Part shown: positions 26,992 through 35,975 of the stretch, piece by piece | Numbering within the stretch: position 1 is the first letter of the stretch | Layout: every line of letters begins with the position of its first letter | From: Arthrobacter sp. ISL-5 | GTDB taxonomy: Bacteria > Actinomycetota > Actinomycetes > Actinomycetales > Micrococcaceae | NCBI RefSeq assembly: GCF_018613835.1 | Contig: NZ_JAGGPM010000023.1 | Span: forward strand, 1-64,000 | Reading direction: 5' to 3' | Length of the DNA stretch: 64,000 nt | Notes under the pieces: generated by a model | What the model was told of the DNA's origin: nothing | The model's input: the letters and a program-made list of their open reading frames with translations, nothing else | Database searches by the model: none | Position numbers and translations under genes: made by a program

Positions 26992-27858
26992 GTGGGAATA
27001 CAACGTGCGGCTCACGCTGGCAGGGTGCCAACAGATCCCGACCTGCTGCCGCAACCGGCGTGGTCCGCGAGGCACCGCGGCGAACACCGGCAACGGATCC
27101 TGAAGGCCGCGGACCTGCTTGCGGGGGCAGCGGCGGAGGTTCTGGCTTTGGCGCTGCCCGTAGAGTGCGTCTGCTGCGGCCGGGAGGACTTGGCTATCTG
27201 CGCCGGCTGTGAGCGCCGGCTCCGTCTCCTGACCCGGCATCCCTTCCGGGCAGAGTCTGCCGCACCTGCGCTCATGGACACGGACGGCTCTATCATCCTT
27301 CCGGTCGTGGCCGCCGGCATCTACCGCGAGGAACTGGCGCAGTCGGTCCTGGGCTTCAAACGCCACGGACAGCGGCAGCTCCGTTCTGTTCTGGCGAACG
27401 CCCTCGGACGGGCGATCGCCGCCGCCGCTGCCGGGGACCGCGGGATCGTTCTGGTGCCGGTGCCCAGCAGTAACAGCGCGTACCGGAAGAGGGGATTCAG
27501 CCCCGTCCATTTACTGCTGGCCACAGCCCTCCGCAGCAGCAGCCTCAACGGCATCAGCTGCCAGGACACCCTGCGGAAAGTCAGGATCACCGGGGTGCCG
27601 GAAGCCCTGGCCGGCGGACAGAAGGGTCTCGGACGGGGGGACAGGGCCAGGAGGGTCCGCGGATCCATACGCGCAGTCCGGAGGACCTCCAGGGGCGGGC
27701 TGCGGGGCCGTCCCTGCATCATCGTTGATGACGTCCTGACCACCGGAGCCACCCTCGCCGAAGCCGCCCGTGCGGTCCATCAGGCAGGGGGAATTGTCCG
27801 CGGCGCCGTGGTCCTGGCGGCTACCCGCGCCCCCGTGGCACCGCCCTCACCGACGTAG
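26992..27858 (+). CDS. ComF-family phosphoribosyltransferase-like protein
   Basis: This protein has up to 288 residues. An N-terminal zinc-finger-like motif (CVCCGRED and CAGC, residues about 60-75) precedes a type I phosphoribosyltransferase domain with the PRPP loop IIVDDVLTTGATLAEA near 242-257. ComF is needed for DNA uptake in competent bacteria; in actinobacteria at this position (Rv3242c-like) its role is not known. The GTG at 26992 is the longest start and adds an Arg/Pro-rich leader; the family core begins about 30 residues later, so the true start may lie downstream. It sits between lpqB and hpf as in mycobacteria. Confidence 0.85.
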   Translation: MGIQRAAHAGRVPTDPDLLPQPAWSARHRGEHRQRILKAADLLAGAAAEVLALALPVECVCCGREDLAICAGCERRLRLLTRHPFRAESAAPALMDTDGSIILPVVAAGIYREELAQSVLGFKRHGQRQLRSVLANALGRAIAAAAAGDRGIVLVPVPSSNSAYRKRGFSPVHLLLATALRSSSLNGISCQDTLRKVRITGVPEALAGGQKGLGRGDRARRVRGSIRAVRRTSRGGLRGRPCIIVDDVLTTGATLAEAARAVHQAGGIVRGAVVLAATRAPVAPPSPT

Positions 27859-27922
27859 GACGCGGCGTGCGGGGCGTACCGGAGACATACAAAAAAATAA
27901 ACAGCGAAAGGGTGAATAACTC

Positions 27923-27947
27923 GTTGCTATGAACTAACGTCGGGTAT
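27923..27947 (+). promoter_or_regulatory. Possible SigB/SigF-type promoter upstream of hpf
   Basis: GTTG at 27923-27926 is followed by 15 bases and GGGTAT at 27942-27947. This resembles general-stress sigma promoters (GTTT-N14-16-GGGTAT) with one mismatch. It would give a 5' leader of about 110 bases before hpf. Stress control of hpf is known in other Gram-positives, but the match here is short. Confidence 0.3.
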
Positions 27948-28062
27948 GGGTACCAAGATCAGTTGTACCTTTCGATAGCGGCTCGGAAAGGGGCTCGACT
28001 GTCAATCAGATCGTCCCCGGGAAGTGCCGCCGTCGTGTCACCGAAGTCATTTGGAGGGCACC

Positions 28063-28788
28063 ATGGAGTTCATGATCAGCGGACGAAATCTGACGGTCTC
28101 GGACCGATTCCGCGAATACGCCGGCGAGAAGATCTCGAAGATCGAATCGCTTGGGGACAAGGTCCAGAGGGTGGACGCGAAGGTTTCCAAGGAAACGAAT
28201 GCGCGTCAGACCGGTGACCAGCTCACAGTAGAAGTGACAGTCCTGGGCCGAGGCCCCGTGATCCGTGCCGAAGCAAGCGCCGCAGACAAGTTCGCCGCTT
28301 TCGACCTCGCCTATAACAAGCTGCTTGAGCGGCTGCGCCGGGCCAAGGACCGCAAGAAGGTCCACCACGGGCGGCACACGCCCAAGGCGGTACGCGAGGC
28401 AACAGCAACCCTGGAGCCCGCGAGCTCCAATGAGCCGATTTACGTCGAAGCGAGCCACCGCGCCGAGCCTGCTCCGGAGCCGGCCGAGAAGTCGCCGTAC
28501 GACGTCGACAACGACATTCCTGCCGGCGATTCGCCGGTACTGATCCGCCGCAAGGTGTTCCCGGCCGCCTCCCTTACCCTCGATGACGCCGTGGACAACA
28601 TGGAACTTATCGGGCACGACTTTTACCTCTTCGTGGACAAGGCCACGAACGCTCCTTCCGTCGTGTACCGCCGCCGGGGCTGGACGTACGGTGTGATCAC
28701 CCTGGACCATTACTGCGAGCCCGGTGAGAACACGCATGAAGAGAAGATCCACGCGTACCGCTCGGACGACGCGGCCGCGACTGCCTAG
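28063..28788 (+). CDS. hpf: Ribosome hibernation-promoting factor, long form
   Basis: This 241-residue protein starts at the ATG at 28063 with a TTTGGAGGG ribosome binding site 5 bases upstream. The N-terminal S30AE/YfiA domain (MEFMISGRNLTVSDRFREYAGEKISKIE, residues 1-105) binds the 30S decoding region. After a variable acidic linker, the C-terminal dimerisation domain (residues about 180-237: DNMELIGHDFYLFVDKATN, YRRRGWTYGVI) joins two ribosomes into 100S dimers. The long form is usual in actinobacteria. Upstream is a 204-base gene-free gap that is AT-rich relative to the window. Confidence 0.94.
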   Translation: MEFMISGRNLTVSDRFREYAGEKISKIESLGDKVQRVDAKVSKETNARQTGDQLTVEVTVLGRGPVIRAEASAADKFAAFDLAYNKLLERLRRAKDRKKVHHGRHTPKAVREATATLEPASSNEPIYVEASHRAEPAPEPAEKSPYDVDNDIPAGDSPVLIRRKVFPAASLTLDDAVDNMELIGHDFYLFVDKATNAPSVVYRRRGWTYGVITLDHYCEPGENTHEEKIHAYRSDDAAATA

Positions 28789-28817
28789 GATGGTGCCCAA
28801 ACAACGAAAGGGTTGAC

Positions 28818-30044
28818 ATGGGCGCATCGCTGAGCCTTTCACAGGCCCGGCGGATCGCCCTGGCAGCGCAGGGATTGGACAAAGGACGGCCCGCCGGCCC
28901 CGTGACTTCACGGACGGTGGGCCGGACCTTTGCCCGGATCCAGCTGGTCCAGATCGATTCTGTCAATGTCCTGGCAAGGAGCCATTTCCTGCCGTTCTTT
29001 TCCCGGCTCGGCAACTACGACCGCGCCATCCTCCAGCAGATGGCCGGAAAACATCCCCGGCGGATGATGGAGTACTGGGCGCATGAAGCCAGTTTCATCC
29101 GGCCGGAGCATTTCCTGGATCTCGTGGCATGGCAGAACCGGACGTGGGTGGGGGCGTCAGCCATGGATCCGGGTCTGCGCTCCGGGGTAACCGGCCGCAT
29201 CCTTGAGGCTCTGGCCGACGGCAAGCCCATGACGGCAGCTGAGCTCACCGCCAGAATCGGGCATGTGGAGGACCGCAAGCACATTAATTGGGGCTGGAAC
29301 TGGAATGCGGTCAAGCGGGTTCTGGAACACCTCTTTGAAGAGGGCGTAGTGTCTTCTGCGTCGCGGACGGAGCAGTTCGAACGCAGGTACGCACTGACGC
29401 GCAATGTCCTGCCCGGGCACGCGTTGGACACGGTGCCGGATCCGTCGGCGTCCATGGACAGGCTCATCGACGCCGCGGCACAGGCACACGGGATCGGTAC
29501 GGTGCGGTGCTTGGCTGACTATTTCAGGACGCCGATCAAGGCCGCGGCGCTCTCGGTTGAGCACCTTGTGGACAGCGGACGGCTGGTTCCCGTCACGGTG
29601 GACGGCTGGGACAGGAAGCTGTACCGCCATGCAGATGCGCGGCTGCCGCGCTCGGCCTCAGGCAGGGCGCTGCTCAGCCCCTTTGACTCCCTGGTCTTCG
29701 AGCGGCGCCGGCTTGAAGAGCTCTTCGGCTTCCACTATCGGATCGAGATCTACACGCCTGAGCCCAAGCGCCGCTTCGGCTACTACGTCCTTCCCTTCCT
29801 GCTCCGGGACCGCCTGGTGGCGCGGGTGGATCTCAAGGCTGACCGGGCCAGCGGCAGACTCCTGGCCAAGGCATGCTTTGCCGAGCCGGACGCGCCGGGG
29901 GACACCGCCGTCGAACTGGCCGCGGAATTGCGGCTGATGGCCGACTGGCTCGGGCTGGACGAGGTGATCGTGGCCCCGGTGGGGGACCTGTCCGCCAGTG
30001 TGGCGGCTGCCGTTAACGGGGCGGGTCCGCCGTATCCGCTCTGA
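28818..30044 (+). CDS. Winged-helix DNA-glycosylase-like protein (YcaQ/AlkX/AlkZ family)
   Basis: This 408-residue protein belongs to the HTH_42 family that includes AlkZ (azinomycin resistance) and YcaQ/AlkX (interstrand crosslink repair). Tandem winged helices are visible. The catalytic position reads IQLVQIDSVNVLARSHFLPFFSR near residues 37-60, where QID fits the QxD motif of the YcaQ-like branch rather than QxQ of AlkZ. Later conserved segments are EYWAHEASFIRP and LLSPFDSLVFERRRLEELFGFHYRIEIY. It should excise alkylated bases or unhook crosslinks, but activity is inferred. It has an AAAGG ribosome binding site and follows hpf by 29 bases, so co-transcription is likely. Confidence 0.85.
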   Translation: MGASLSLSQARRIALAAQGLDKGRPAGPVTSRTVGRTFARIQLVQIDSVNVLARSHFLPFFSRLGNYDRAILQQMAGKHPRRMMEYWAHEASFIRPEHFLDLVAWQNRTWVGASAMDPGLRSGVTGRILEALADGKPMTAAELTARIGHVEDRKHINWGWNWNAVKRVLEHLFEEGVVSSASRTEQFERRYALTRNVLPGHALDTVPDPSASMDRLIDAAAQAHGIGTVRCLADYFRTPIKAAALSVEHLVDSGRLVPVTVDGWDRKLYRHADARLPRSASGRALLSPFDSLVFERRRLEELFGFHYRIEIYTPEPKRRFGYYVLPFLLRDRLVARVDLKADRASGRLLAKACFAEPDAPGDTAVELAAELRLMADWLGLDEVIVAPVGDLSASVAAAVNGAGPPYPL

Positions 30045-30128
30045 GGGAACAGGCGCCACGTGCTGTGCGTCTCTCCCGTAGACTGAACACGCCAGAATTC
30101 GGCAGCATGAGACTGGGAGCAACTTCAC

Positions 30129-32861
30129 GTGGCATCACTAATCGAAAAACTTCTCCGCACAGGTGACAAGAAAACCCTGAGGCACCTGCGGAACTATGCC
30201 GATTCCATTAACGCCCTTGAAGACTCATTCAAAACTTTCACCGATGCCGAACTGCGTGAAGAAACAGACCGGCTCCGGGCCCGCCACCAGGACGGTGAAA
30301 CGCTTGACGATCTGCTCCCCGAGGCCTTTGCCGCTGTCCGGGAAGCGTCCTCCCGCACCTTGGGCATGCGCCACTTCGACGTTCAGCTCATGGGCGGTGC
30401 GGCCCTTCACCTTGGCAACATCGCGGAGATGAAAACCGGTGAGGGCAAGACGCTTGTGGCCACCGCTCCGGCCTATCTCAATGCCCTGGCAGGCAACGGC
30501 GTGCATGTCGTCACCGTGAATGACTACCTGGCCGAATACCAGTCGGAGCTGATGGGCCGCGTGTACCGCTTCCTCGGTCTCAGCAGCGGCTGCATCCTTT
30601 CGAACCAGGACCCGTCAGTCCGCCGCGAGCAGTACGCCGCCGACATCACGTACGGCACCAACAACGAATTCGGCTTCGACTACCTGCGCGACAACATGGC
30701 CTGGGACAAGTCCGAGCTCGTCCAGCGCGGACACCACTTCGCGGTCGTCGATGAAGTCGACTCCATCCTGATCGACGAGGCCAGGACCCCGCTGATCATC
30801 TCCGGCCCCGCGCAGGGTGACACGAACCGCTGGTACAGCGAGTTCGCGAAGGTCGTCCTCCGCCTGCAGCCGGACCGCGACTACGAAGTCGACGAGAAGA
30901 AGCGCACCGTCGGGGTTCTCGAAAGCGGGATCGAAAAGGTCGAGGACTACCTGGGCATCCAGAATCTCTACGAATCCGCCAACACGCCGCTGATCGGTTT
31001 CCTCAACAACGCCATCAAGGCCAAGGAACTGTTCAAGCGGGACAAGGACTACGTCATCCTCGACGGCGAAGTCCTCATCGTCGACGAGCACACCGGCCGT
31101 ATCCTCGCCGGCCGCCGCTACAACGAGGGCATGCACCAGGCGATCGAAGCCAAAGAAGGCGTCGAAATCAAGGCGGAGAACCAGACCCTCGCCACGGTGA
31201 CGCTGCAGAACTACTTCCGCATGTACGAGAAACTCTCCGGCATGACCGGCACCGCGGAAACAGAGGCCGCGGAATTCATGAGCACCTACAAGCTCGGGGT
31301 TGTCGCCATCCCGACCAACCGGGACATGCAGCGGCTCGACCAGTCTGACCTCGTCTACAAGAACGAGGCCGTCAAATTCGATGCCGTGGTCCGGGACATC
31401 GCCGAGCGTCATGAAAAGGGCCAGCCCATCCTGGTGGGTACCACGAGCGTCGAGAAGAGCGAATACCTTTCGCGGCTGCTCGGAAAGGAAGGCATCCGCC
31501 ACGAGGTTCTCAACGCCAAGAACCACGCCCGTGAAGCCGCCATCGTGGCTCAGGCGGGCCGCAAGGGAGCCGTGACCGTCGCCACCAACATGGCCGGCCG
31601 CGGTACCGACATCATGCTCGGCGGCAACGCCGAGTTCACGGCCATCGCCGAGCTGGCCCGGCGCGGCCTTGACCCGGAGGAGAACTCCGAAGAGTACGAA
31701 GCCGCGTGGCCAGCCGCCCTTGAGGCGTCCAAGCAGGCTGTCAAGGACGAGCACGAGGAGGTGCTGAATCTCGGCGGCCTCTACGTGCTGGGCACCGAAC
31801 GCCACGAGTCCCGCCGGATCGACAACCAGCTGCGCGGCCGCTCCGGACGCCAGGGAGACCCGGGCGAGTCCCGCTTCTACCTGTCGCTGACCGACGACCT
31901 CATGCGGCTGTTCAACTCCGGGGCAGCAGAGCGCCTGATGAACAGCTCCGTGCCTGACGATGTGGCCCTTGAATCCAAACTCGTCTCCCGCGCCATCGCG
32001 TCGGCCCAGGGCCAGGTCGAGGGCAGGAACGCCGAGCAGCGCAAGAACGTCCTGAAGTACGACGACGTTCTTAACCGCCAGCGCGAGGCAATCTACGGCG
32101 ACCGCCGCCGGATCCTGGAAGGTGACGACCTCCACGAGAAGGTGCAGTACTTCCTCGAAGACACCATCACCGCCCTGATCGACGAGGCCACGGCCGAGGG
32201 CAACGGCGACGACTGGGACTTCGACCAGCTCTGGACCAACCTCAAGACGCTCTATCCCGTCAGCATCACGGCGCACGACGTGATCGATGAGGCCGGCGGA
32301 AAGTCGCGCATCACGGTTGAATTCCTGAAGGAAGAAATCCTGTCCGACGCCCGCCTGATGTACCAGGCCCGCGAGGAACTCATCGGTTCGGAAAGCATGC
32401 GCGAGCTGGAGCGCCGCGTGGTCCTCTCCGTCATCGGCCGGAAGTGGCAGGAGCACCTCTATGAGATGGATTACCTGAAGGAGGGCATCGGCCTGCGCGC
32501 CATGGCCCAGCGTGATCCGCTGGTTGAGTACCAGCGCGAAGGCTTCACGATGTTCCAGGCCATGATGGAAGCCATCCGCGAGGAGAGCGTCGGTTTCCTG
32601 TTCAACCTTGAGGTTGAAGTCACTCCGGCGGAGGACGTGGTTATTGCCGATGCCGGGGGCGGCCACACCGAACACCATGAGCCGCAGATCCGCGCCGCCG
32701 GGCTGGAAGCGCCGGAAAAGCCGGCCCAGCTGCAGTACACGGCGCCGGGTGAAGACGGCGGAGCCCAGACGCGCATTGAGGGCAGGTCCGCCGGGCGCTC
32801 GGGAAATCCGGCCAAGGCCGCATCGCAGGACCGCCGTGATGCCAAGAAGAAGAAGCGCTAG
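30129..32861 (+). CDS. secA: Preprotein translocase ATPase SecA (SecA1)
   Basis: This 910-residue motor drives proteins through SecYEG. It starts at the GTG at 30129 with a GGGAG ribosome binding site 10 bases upstream. Walker A MKTGEGKT is at residues 101-108 and the [11 protein letters not shown] box near 207-217. The preprotein-crosslinking domain, second nucleotide-binding fold ([14 protein letters not shown]) and scaffold follow in the normal order. The C-terminus ends in a basic KKKKR tail without the Cys-zinc SecB-binding motif, as expected for actinobacterial SecA1. It is adjacent to hpf as in mycobacteria. A TAGACT box at 30079-30084 is a possible promoter. Confidence 0.97.
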   Translation: MASLIEKLLRTGDKKTLRHLRNYADSINALEDSFKTFTDAELREETDRLRARHQDGETLDDLLPEAFAAVREASSRTLGMRHFDVQLMGGAALHLGNIAEMKTGEGKTLVATAPAYLNALAGNGVHVVTVNDYLAEYQSELMGRVYRFLGLSSGCILSNQDPSVRREQYAADITYGTNNEFGFDYLRDNMAWDKSELVQRGHHFAVVDEVDSILIDEARTPLIISGPAQGDTNRWYSEFAKVVLRLQPDRDYEVDEKKRTVGVLESGIEKVEDYLGIQNLYESANTPLIGFLNNAIKAKELFKRDKDYVILDGEVLIVDEHTGRILAGRRYNEGMHQAIEAKEGVEIKAENQTLATVTLQNYFRMYEKLSGMTGTAETEAAEFMSTYKLGVVAIPTNRDMQRLDQSDLVYKNEAVKFDAVVRDIAERHEKGQPILVGTTSVEKSEYLSRLLGKEGIRHEVLNAKNHAREAAIVAQAGRKGAVTVATNMAGRGTDIMLGGNAEFTAIAELARRGLDPEENSEEYEAAWPAALEASKQAVKDEHEEVLNLGGLYVLGTERHESRRIDNQLRGRSGRQGDPGESRFYLSLTDDLMRLFNSGAAERLMNSSVPDDVALESKLVSRAIASAQGQVEGRNAEQRKNVLKYDDVLNRQREAIYGDRRRILEGDDLHEKVQYFLEDTITALIDEATAEGNGDDWDFDQLWTNLKTLYPVSITAHDVIDEAGGKSRITVEFLKEEILSDARLMYQAREELIGSESMRELERRVVLSVIGRKWQEHLYEMDYLKEGIGLRAMAQRDPLVEYQREGFTMFQAMMEAIREESVGFLFNLEVEVTPAEDVVIADAGGGHTEHHEPQIRAAGLEAPEKPAQLQYTAPGEDGGAQTRIEGRSAGRSGNPAKAASQDRRDAKKKKR

Positions 32862-32886
32862 GACGTAGAACGGCTGGATAGTGCAG

Positions 32887-32922
32887 GGTGAGGGACCGGA
32901 GCAGTTGCTCCGGTCCCTCACC
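32887..32922. terminator. Perfect 36-base palindrome after secA
   Basis: Arms 32887-32903 and 32906-32922 are exact reverse complements with a GT loop. It lies between convergent secA and the Rv3235-like gene and has no T-tract on either side, so it is probably a bidirectional terminator of the same type as the one at 13487-13528. Confidence 0.75.
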
Positions 32923-32936
32923 GCGTTTGCGCCGGC

Positions 32937-33365
32937 TCATCCGATTTCCAGGGCGGTCACACGCCAGACCTGCTTGCTGCGTTCCAGCCGGACGGCGACG
33001 GCGCGTGTCCGAAGTTCGTCGGTCACCACCGCGCTGGCTTCGTAGATGTCCGGTGTCACCTCACATGCCCGAACCGACCTGACCGTAGGGTTCCGGTGCA
33101 GGCGCCCCAGCTTGTGGGGTGCCCTGGCTGACTCATGGCGGATCAGGGAGGCGCGATGCTGAAGCGCCGTCAGGCAACGCTGGTCCAGCCGGCGCGCCAG
33201 CTGATGGATTGGCCGCGTGCCGGCAAGGACTTCAATGGCAGCCTGGACTGTGGCCCTCGTAATGGCGCAGATTTCACGCTTTTCTTCCGTCCCCTCAACC
33301 CGGACGCAAGGGGTGGCCCGGGGCGTTGCGGTGCCCGCGCTCCGGACAGGAGTTAATGCAGTCAT
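32937..33365 (-). CDS. Rv3235-like conserved protein
   Basis: This 142-residue protein starts at the ATG at 33365 with an AAGGACC ribosome binding site; longer upstream frames lack one. After a short leader the conserved core begins near ICAITRATVQAAIEVLAGTRPIHQLARRLDQRC and ends in a beta-rich tail (RAVAVRLERSKQVWRVTALEIG). This matches the small Rv3235-family proteins found beside secA in actinobacteria. Function unknown. No signal peptide or membrane helix. It lies 68 bases downstream of the LysM gene on the same strand and may be co-transcribed with it. Confidence 0.8.
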   Translation of the reverse strand: MTALTPVRSAGTATPRATPCVRVEGTEEKREICAITRATVQAAIEVLAGTRPIHQLARRLDQRCLTALQHRASLIRHESARAPHKLGRLHRNPTVRSVRACEVTPDIYEASAVVTDELRTRAVAVRLERSKQVWRVTALEIG

Positions 33366-33433
33366 GATTCGGTCCTTAGGTTGCAGTGGCATTGCGGGAG
33401 CGTCGTTGCACGGACGGATCAGCCGGCCGTGGT

Positions 33434-34231
33434 TCACGGGACAGGCGGCCTGAGGACCTGGCCGGGGAGGAGAACGTTTGGGTCCGCGCCGATGACTTGC
33501 CGGTTGACCACGTACCAGCGCGGCCACTGCACGGCGATTTCGACGTCACTGGCCGCCGGGCCCAACTCCCGGGCAGCGATGGTCCACAGGGAATCACCGG
33601 CGCGCACCGCCACCTCCGGACCAGCTGGGAGTTCGCGGGCTGACCTGACAGGGACGGCGGCCACCAGTCGCGGTTCCGTGACAGGCGCGCGGGGCTTCCA
33701 CTGGGGCTGGAGGTCTGTTGCCCCGGGGATCGGCCGGTCGACGGCCCCGGGCTCCGCGCCCCGCCGGGTCCGGCTGGCCGCGGACAGGCCCGCGGTCGGT
33801 GCCCAGGCGGCCGACACAGCGGCCCCGCTGTTTGATGACTGCGGAACTCCGGGTGCGGCGTCCCCGTGGGCGAGCGGAGCGCCCATCAGCTGCATGCCCA
33901 GGGCGGCGAGGGCGAGCCTGCGCATGAACACCGGGCTGAACCCTCCGGTGACCACGGCCGCACGCGTCCGCCCCGCGCGCTGCAGCAAAGCGGCTGCGAA
34001 AGCCGTGACCAGGGACAGCGCCCACCAAGACACGACCGCCAGCCCCGCGGCCGTGGCTAACAGGCCGAGGAGATCGTCGAACCCGAGGGATTGCCCGTGG
34101 GAGAAGGACCGCTGCCATTGCCCGAGCAGGCTGCCGCCCGTAAGGGCCAGGAAGAGTCCAAGTCCCAGAATGACCAGCGCAAGGGCTGCATCGGACCTGA
34201 TCGGTCTGGCTGGATGCGGTTCCTCAGTCAT
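33434..34231 (-). CDS. Membrane-anchored LysM domain protein
   Basis: This 265-residue protein starts at the ATG at 34231 with a GGGGGACT ribosome binding site; an upstream frame to 34285 runs through the promoter. Two N-terminal helices (ALALVILGLGLFLALTGG and AAGLAVVSWWALSLVTAFAAALL), a third weaker one, then a long Pro/Ala/Arg-rich linker lead to a C-terminal LysM domain (VRAGDSLWTIAARELGP...WYVVNRQVIGADPNVLLPGQVL). It likely binds peptidoglycan from the membrane surface, with no catalytic domain attached. It precedes the Rv3235-like gene. Confidence 0.85.
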   Translation of the reverse strand: MTEEPHPARPIRSDAALALVILGLGLFLALTGGSLLGQWQRSFSHGQSLGFDDLLGLLATAAGLAVVSWWALSLVTAFAAALLQRAGRTRAAVVTGGFSPVFMRRLALAALGMQLMGAPLAHGDAAPGVPQSSNSGAAVSAAWAPTAGLSAASRTRRGAEPGAVDRPIPGATDLQPQWKPRAPVTEPRLVAAVPVRSARELPAGPEVAVRAGDSLWTIAARELGPAASDVEIAVQWPRWYVVNRQVIGADPNVLLPGQVLRPPVP

Positions 34232-34346
34232 TGCAGTCCCCCTGTTTAATCCATTTTGATGCAGTTTGATGGCGTTTGATAGCAATGACCACAGTTTGCA
34301 TTACCTTTATGGTGGTTGTCTAGGGGTGCGGAGCCGCGTTGGTGAA

Positions 34347-34375
34347 TTGACCCTCCCGGCAGGCCCGCCTACGCT
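34347..34375 (+). promoter_or_regulatory. Leaderless promoter of the Sm-like-barrel gene
   Basis: TTGACC at 34347-34352, 17 bases, then TACGCT at 34370-34375, followed by 6 bases and the ATG at 34382. This is the best full -35/-10 match in the window and fixes the start codon. Confidence 0.75.
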
Positions 34376-34381
34376 GGCGCC

Positions 34382-34945
34382 ATGCGATGGAATGCTCTCT
34401 TTGAGGACCTGGAGGCCCAGATGGCCGAGGCTGAGGTCCTGAACCGGGAATCCGAAGTGGCCGAACGTTCACGTGTGGAGTTGGCTTCCGTCGAACTGGC
34501 CGAGCGGCTCCGGGGGTCGCTGGGCCGGCGCATCAGTGTCCACCTTGCCTCAGGCACGGTCTTTGCCGGCATGTTGAGTCACGCGGGTGCGGAAAGTCTG
34601 GTCATAGACGAACCCGCGCACCAGGTGTTGATTCCGTACGCGGCTGTGGGGCACTACGTGGGCATTGGCAGGTTCGCTGTCGGCGAGTCTTCACCGGTCC
34701 GCCGGAAATTGGGTCTGGCCAGTGCGCTGCGGATCCTGGCGCGGGACAGGGCGGGACTGACTGTCGTGATGGCGGCCGGAGGCGTCCGCCTCACAGGTGT
34801 GATTGACAGGGTGGGGCGGGACTTTTTCGACCTCGCCATGACCCATGAGGGTGAAGCGCGCCGGGCATCCGGTGTCACGGATGTCGCAACGGTCCCGTTC
34901 CGGGCGCTGGGCGCACTGCGATCGATGCGGGGCGGAGAGATCTAA
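34382..34945 (+). CDS. Conserved protein with two Sm-like barrel repeats
   Basis: This 187-residue soluble protein has an N-terminal amphipathic helix rich in Glu/Arg (residues 1-45), then two segments of similar pattern. One is GRRISVHLASGTVFAGMLSHAGAESLVID (about 49-78) and the other RAGLTVVMAAGGVRLTGVIDRVGRDFFDL (about 123-152). Each has the small-residue-turn-strand rhythm of LSm/Hfq-type barrels (V-L-x-G-x-x-x-x-G-x-L/I). The likeness is inferred, and I know of no assigned function. The gene has a leaderless promoter and converges on the HTH gene. Confidence 0.7.
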   Translation: MRWNALFEDLEAQMAEAEVLNRESEVAERSRVELASVELAERLRGSLGRRISVHLASGTVFAGMLSHAGAESLVIDEPAHQVLIPYAAVGHYVGIGRFAVGESSPVRRKLGLASALRILARDRAGLTVVMAAGGVRLTGVIDRVGRDFFDLAMTHEGEARRASGVTDVATVPFRALGALRSMRGGEI

Positions 34946-34960
34946 CCCGCCACCGAGGAT

Positions 34961-35176
34961 TCAGACCGACTTGGACTTGGCCTCTTCGATTATGCGGCTG
35001 GCCTCGGCATAGCGCTCTTCAATGTACTGTTCGAGCATTTTCTCCTCGACGCGCCACTGACCGCGGCCGCCGACCTGAATCGCCTTCAGCTCGCCGCTGC
35101 GGACGAGTGCGTAGGCAGCGGGCGCATTGATCTGGAGTTGCTCGGCTACATCTGCAAGGGTGAGGAAACGGGGCAT
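34961..35176 (-). CDS. Excisionase-type helix-turn-helix protein
   Basis: This 71-residue protein starts at the ATG at 35176 (MPRFLTLADVAEQLQINAPAAYALVRSGELKAIQVGGRGQWRVE), a complete MerR/excisionase-like winged helix with the GGRGQWRV wing. The rest is an acidic coiled-coil-like helix (YIEERYAEASRIIEEAKSKSV). An upstream frame adding 15 residues has no ribosome binding site. Proteins of this type are common single-copy chromosomal regulators in actinobacteria, not necessarily tied to prophage; no integrase is present. It is divergent from the SAF-domain gene and could regulate it (inference). Confidence 0.82.
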   Translation of the reverse strand: MPRFLTLADVAEQLQINAPAAYALVRSGELKAIQVGGRGQWRVEEKMLEQYIEERYAEASRIIEEAKSKSV

Positions 35177-35330
35177 GCTCCCATTCTGCCACCGGAGACC
35201 CCTGATGATGCCGTTATCCACAGTTTGATGATGTTTGGCCCTGTGACTTTCGGTTTGGCCAAGGATGCCGTAACAATGATCATGACCGGCGCGAACTGGG
35301 CGCCCGGCGCGTCAAGGGGGAGCGGTACGC

Positions 35331-35975
35331 ATGAGTGTCAGCGCCACGGCCACGGGAGCCCGTCTCAAGAAGCCCTCCTGGAAGGACCCGCGGCTCCTGG
35401 TGGGCGTTCTGCTGGTTCTTGCCTCGGTCGTCGGAGTCATCTCGCTCGTCGGCAGCGCGGATCAGACCACCGAAGTATTGGCCGCCCGGGAGGCGATCGC
35501 CGTGGGCCAGAAGCTCACGCCGGAAAACGTTAGCCGGGTGAAAGTCCGGCTGGGGGACGTGGAACAGCACTACATTACGGCTGAGTCAGGGATGCCTGAA
35601 GGCATGGTCGCCGTGCAGCGGATCGGCAAGGACCAGCTGCTGCCCAGGGAAAGCCTGGGCAGCGTGGATGCCCTCGACCGGAAGCCCGTTGCCATTACTG
35701 TCCGGGAGGCGCTGCCTGAGCAAGCCGTGGCCGGCACGCGCGTCGATGTCTGGGTTTCGTTGCCAGACGCACGAAACGGATTTGCCGAGCCGCGGCTGCT
35801 GCTGCCGGGCGCTGAAATCGCCCAGGTCACGTCAGGTTCAACTGCACTGGGGTCCTCAAAGTCCACGGTTCTCATGGTCCTGGTGGGAGACGGACAGATG
35901 CCCGCAATCCTCGGGGCGCAGGCCAATGAGGCCAAGATCTCCGTCGTGTGGAATCCCGGCGGCGGCGCCAAGTGA
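35331..35975 (+). CDS. SAF-domain protein, CpaB-like
   Basis: This 214-residue protein has one N-terminal membrane helix (LLVGVLLVLASVVGVISLV, residues about 22-40) and an extracytoplasmic SAF domain (VLAAREAIAVGQKLTPENVSRVKVRLGDVE, residues about 48-115), as in the Flp pilus assembly protein CpaB. A second beta-rich part includes ISVVWNPGGG. Full CpaB proteins are longer, with an RcpC domain. It is translationally coupled (GTGA) to a CpaE/TadZ-like ATPase, but no other Flp/Tad gene is nearby. AAGGGGGAG is a good ribosome binding site. Confidence 0.82.
   Translation: MSVSATATGARLKKPSWKDPRLLVGVLLVLASVVGVISLVGSADQTTEVLAAREAIAVGQKLTPENVSRVKVRLGDVEQHYITAESGMPEGMVAVQRIGKDQLLPRESLGSVDALDRKPVAITVREALPEQAVAGTRVDVWVSLPDARNGFAEPRLLLPGAEIAQVTSGSTALGSSKSTVLMVLVGDGQMPAILGAQANEAKISVVWNPGGGAK

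Noticed and set aside
30615..32921. 768-codon minus-strand open frame opposite secA
   Set aside because: It runs through conserved SecA motifs on the other strand and has no motif of its own.
34961..35176. Excisionase-type HTH as a sign of a prophage or integrative element
   Set aside because: No integrase, attachment repeats or other phage genes nearby, and flanking genes look like core chromosome.
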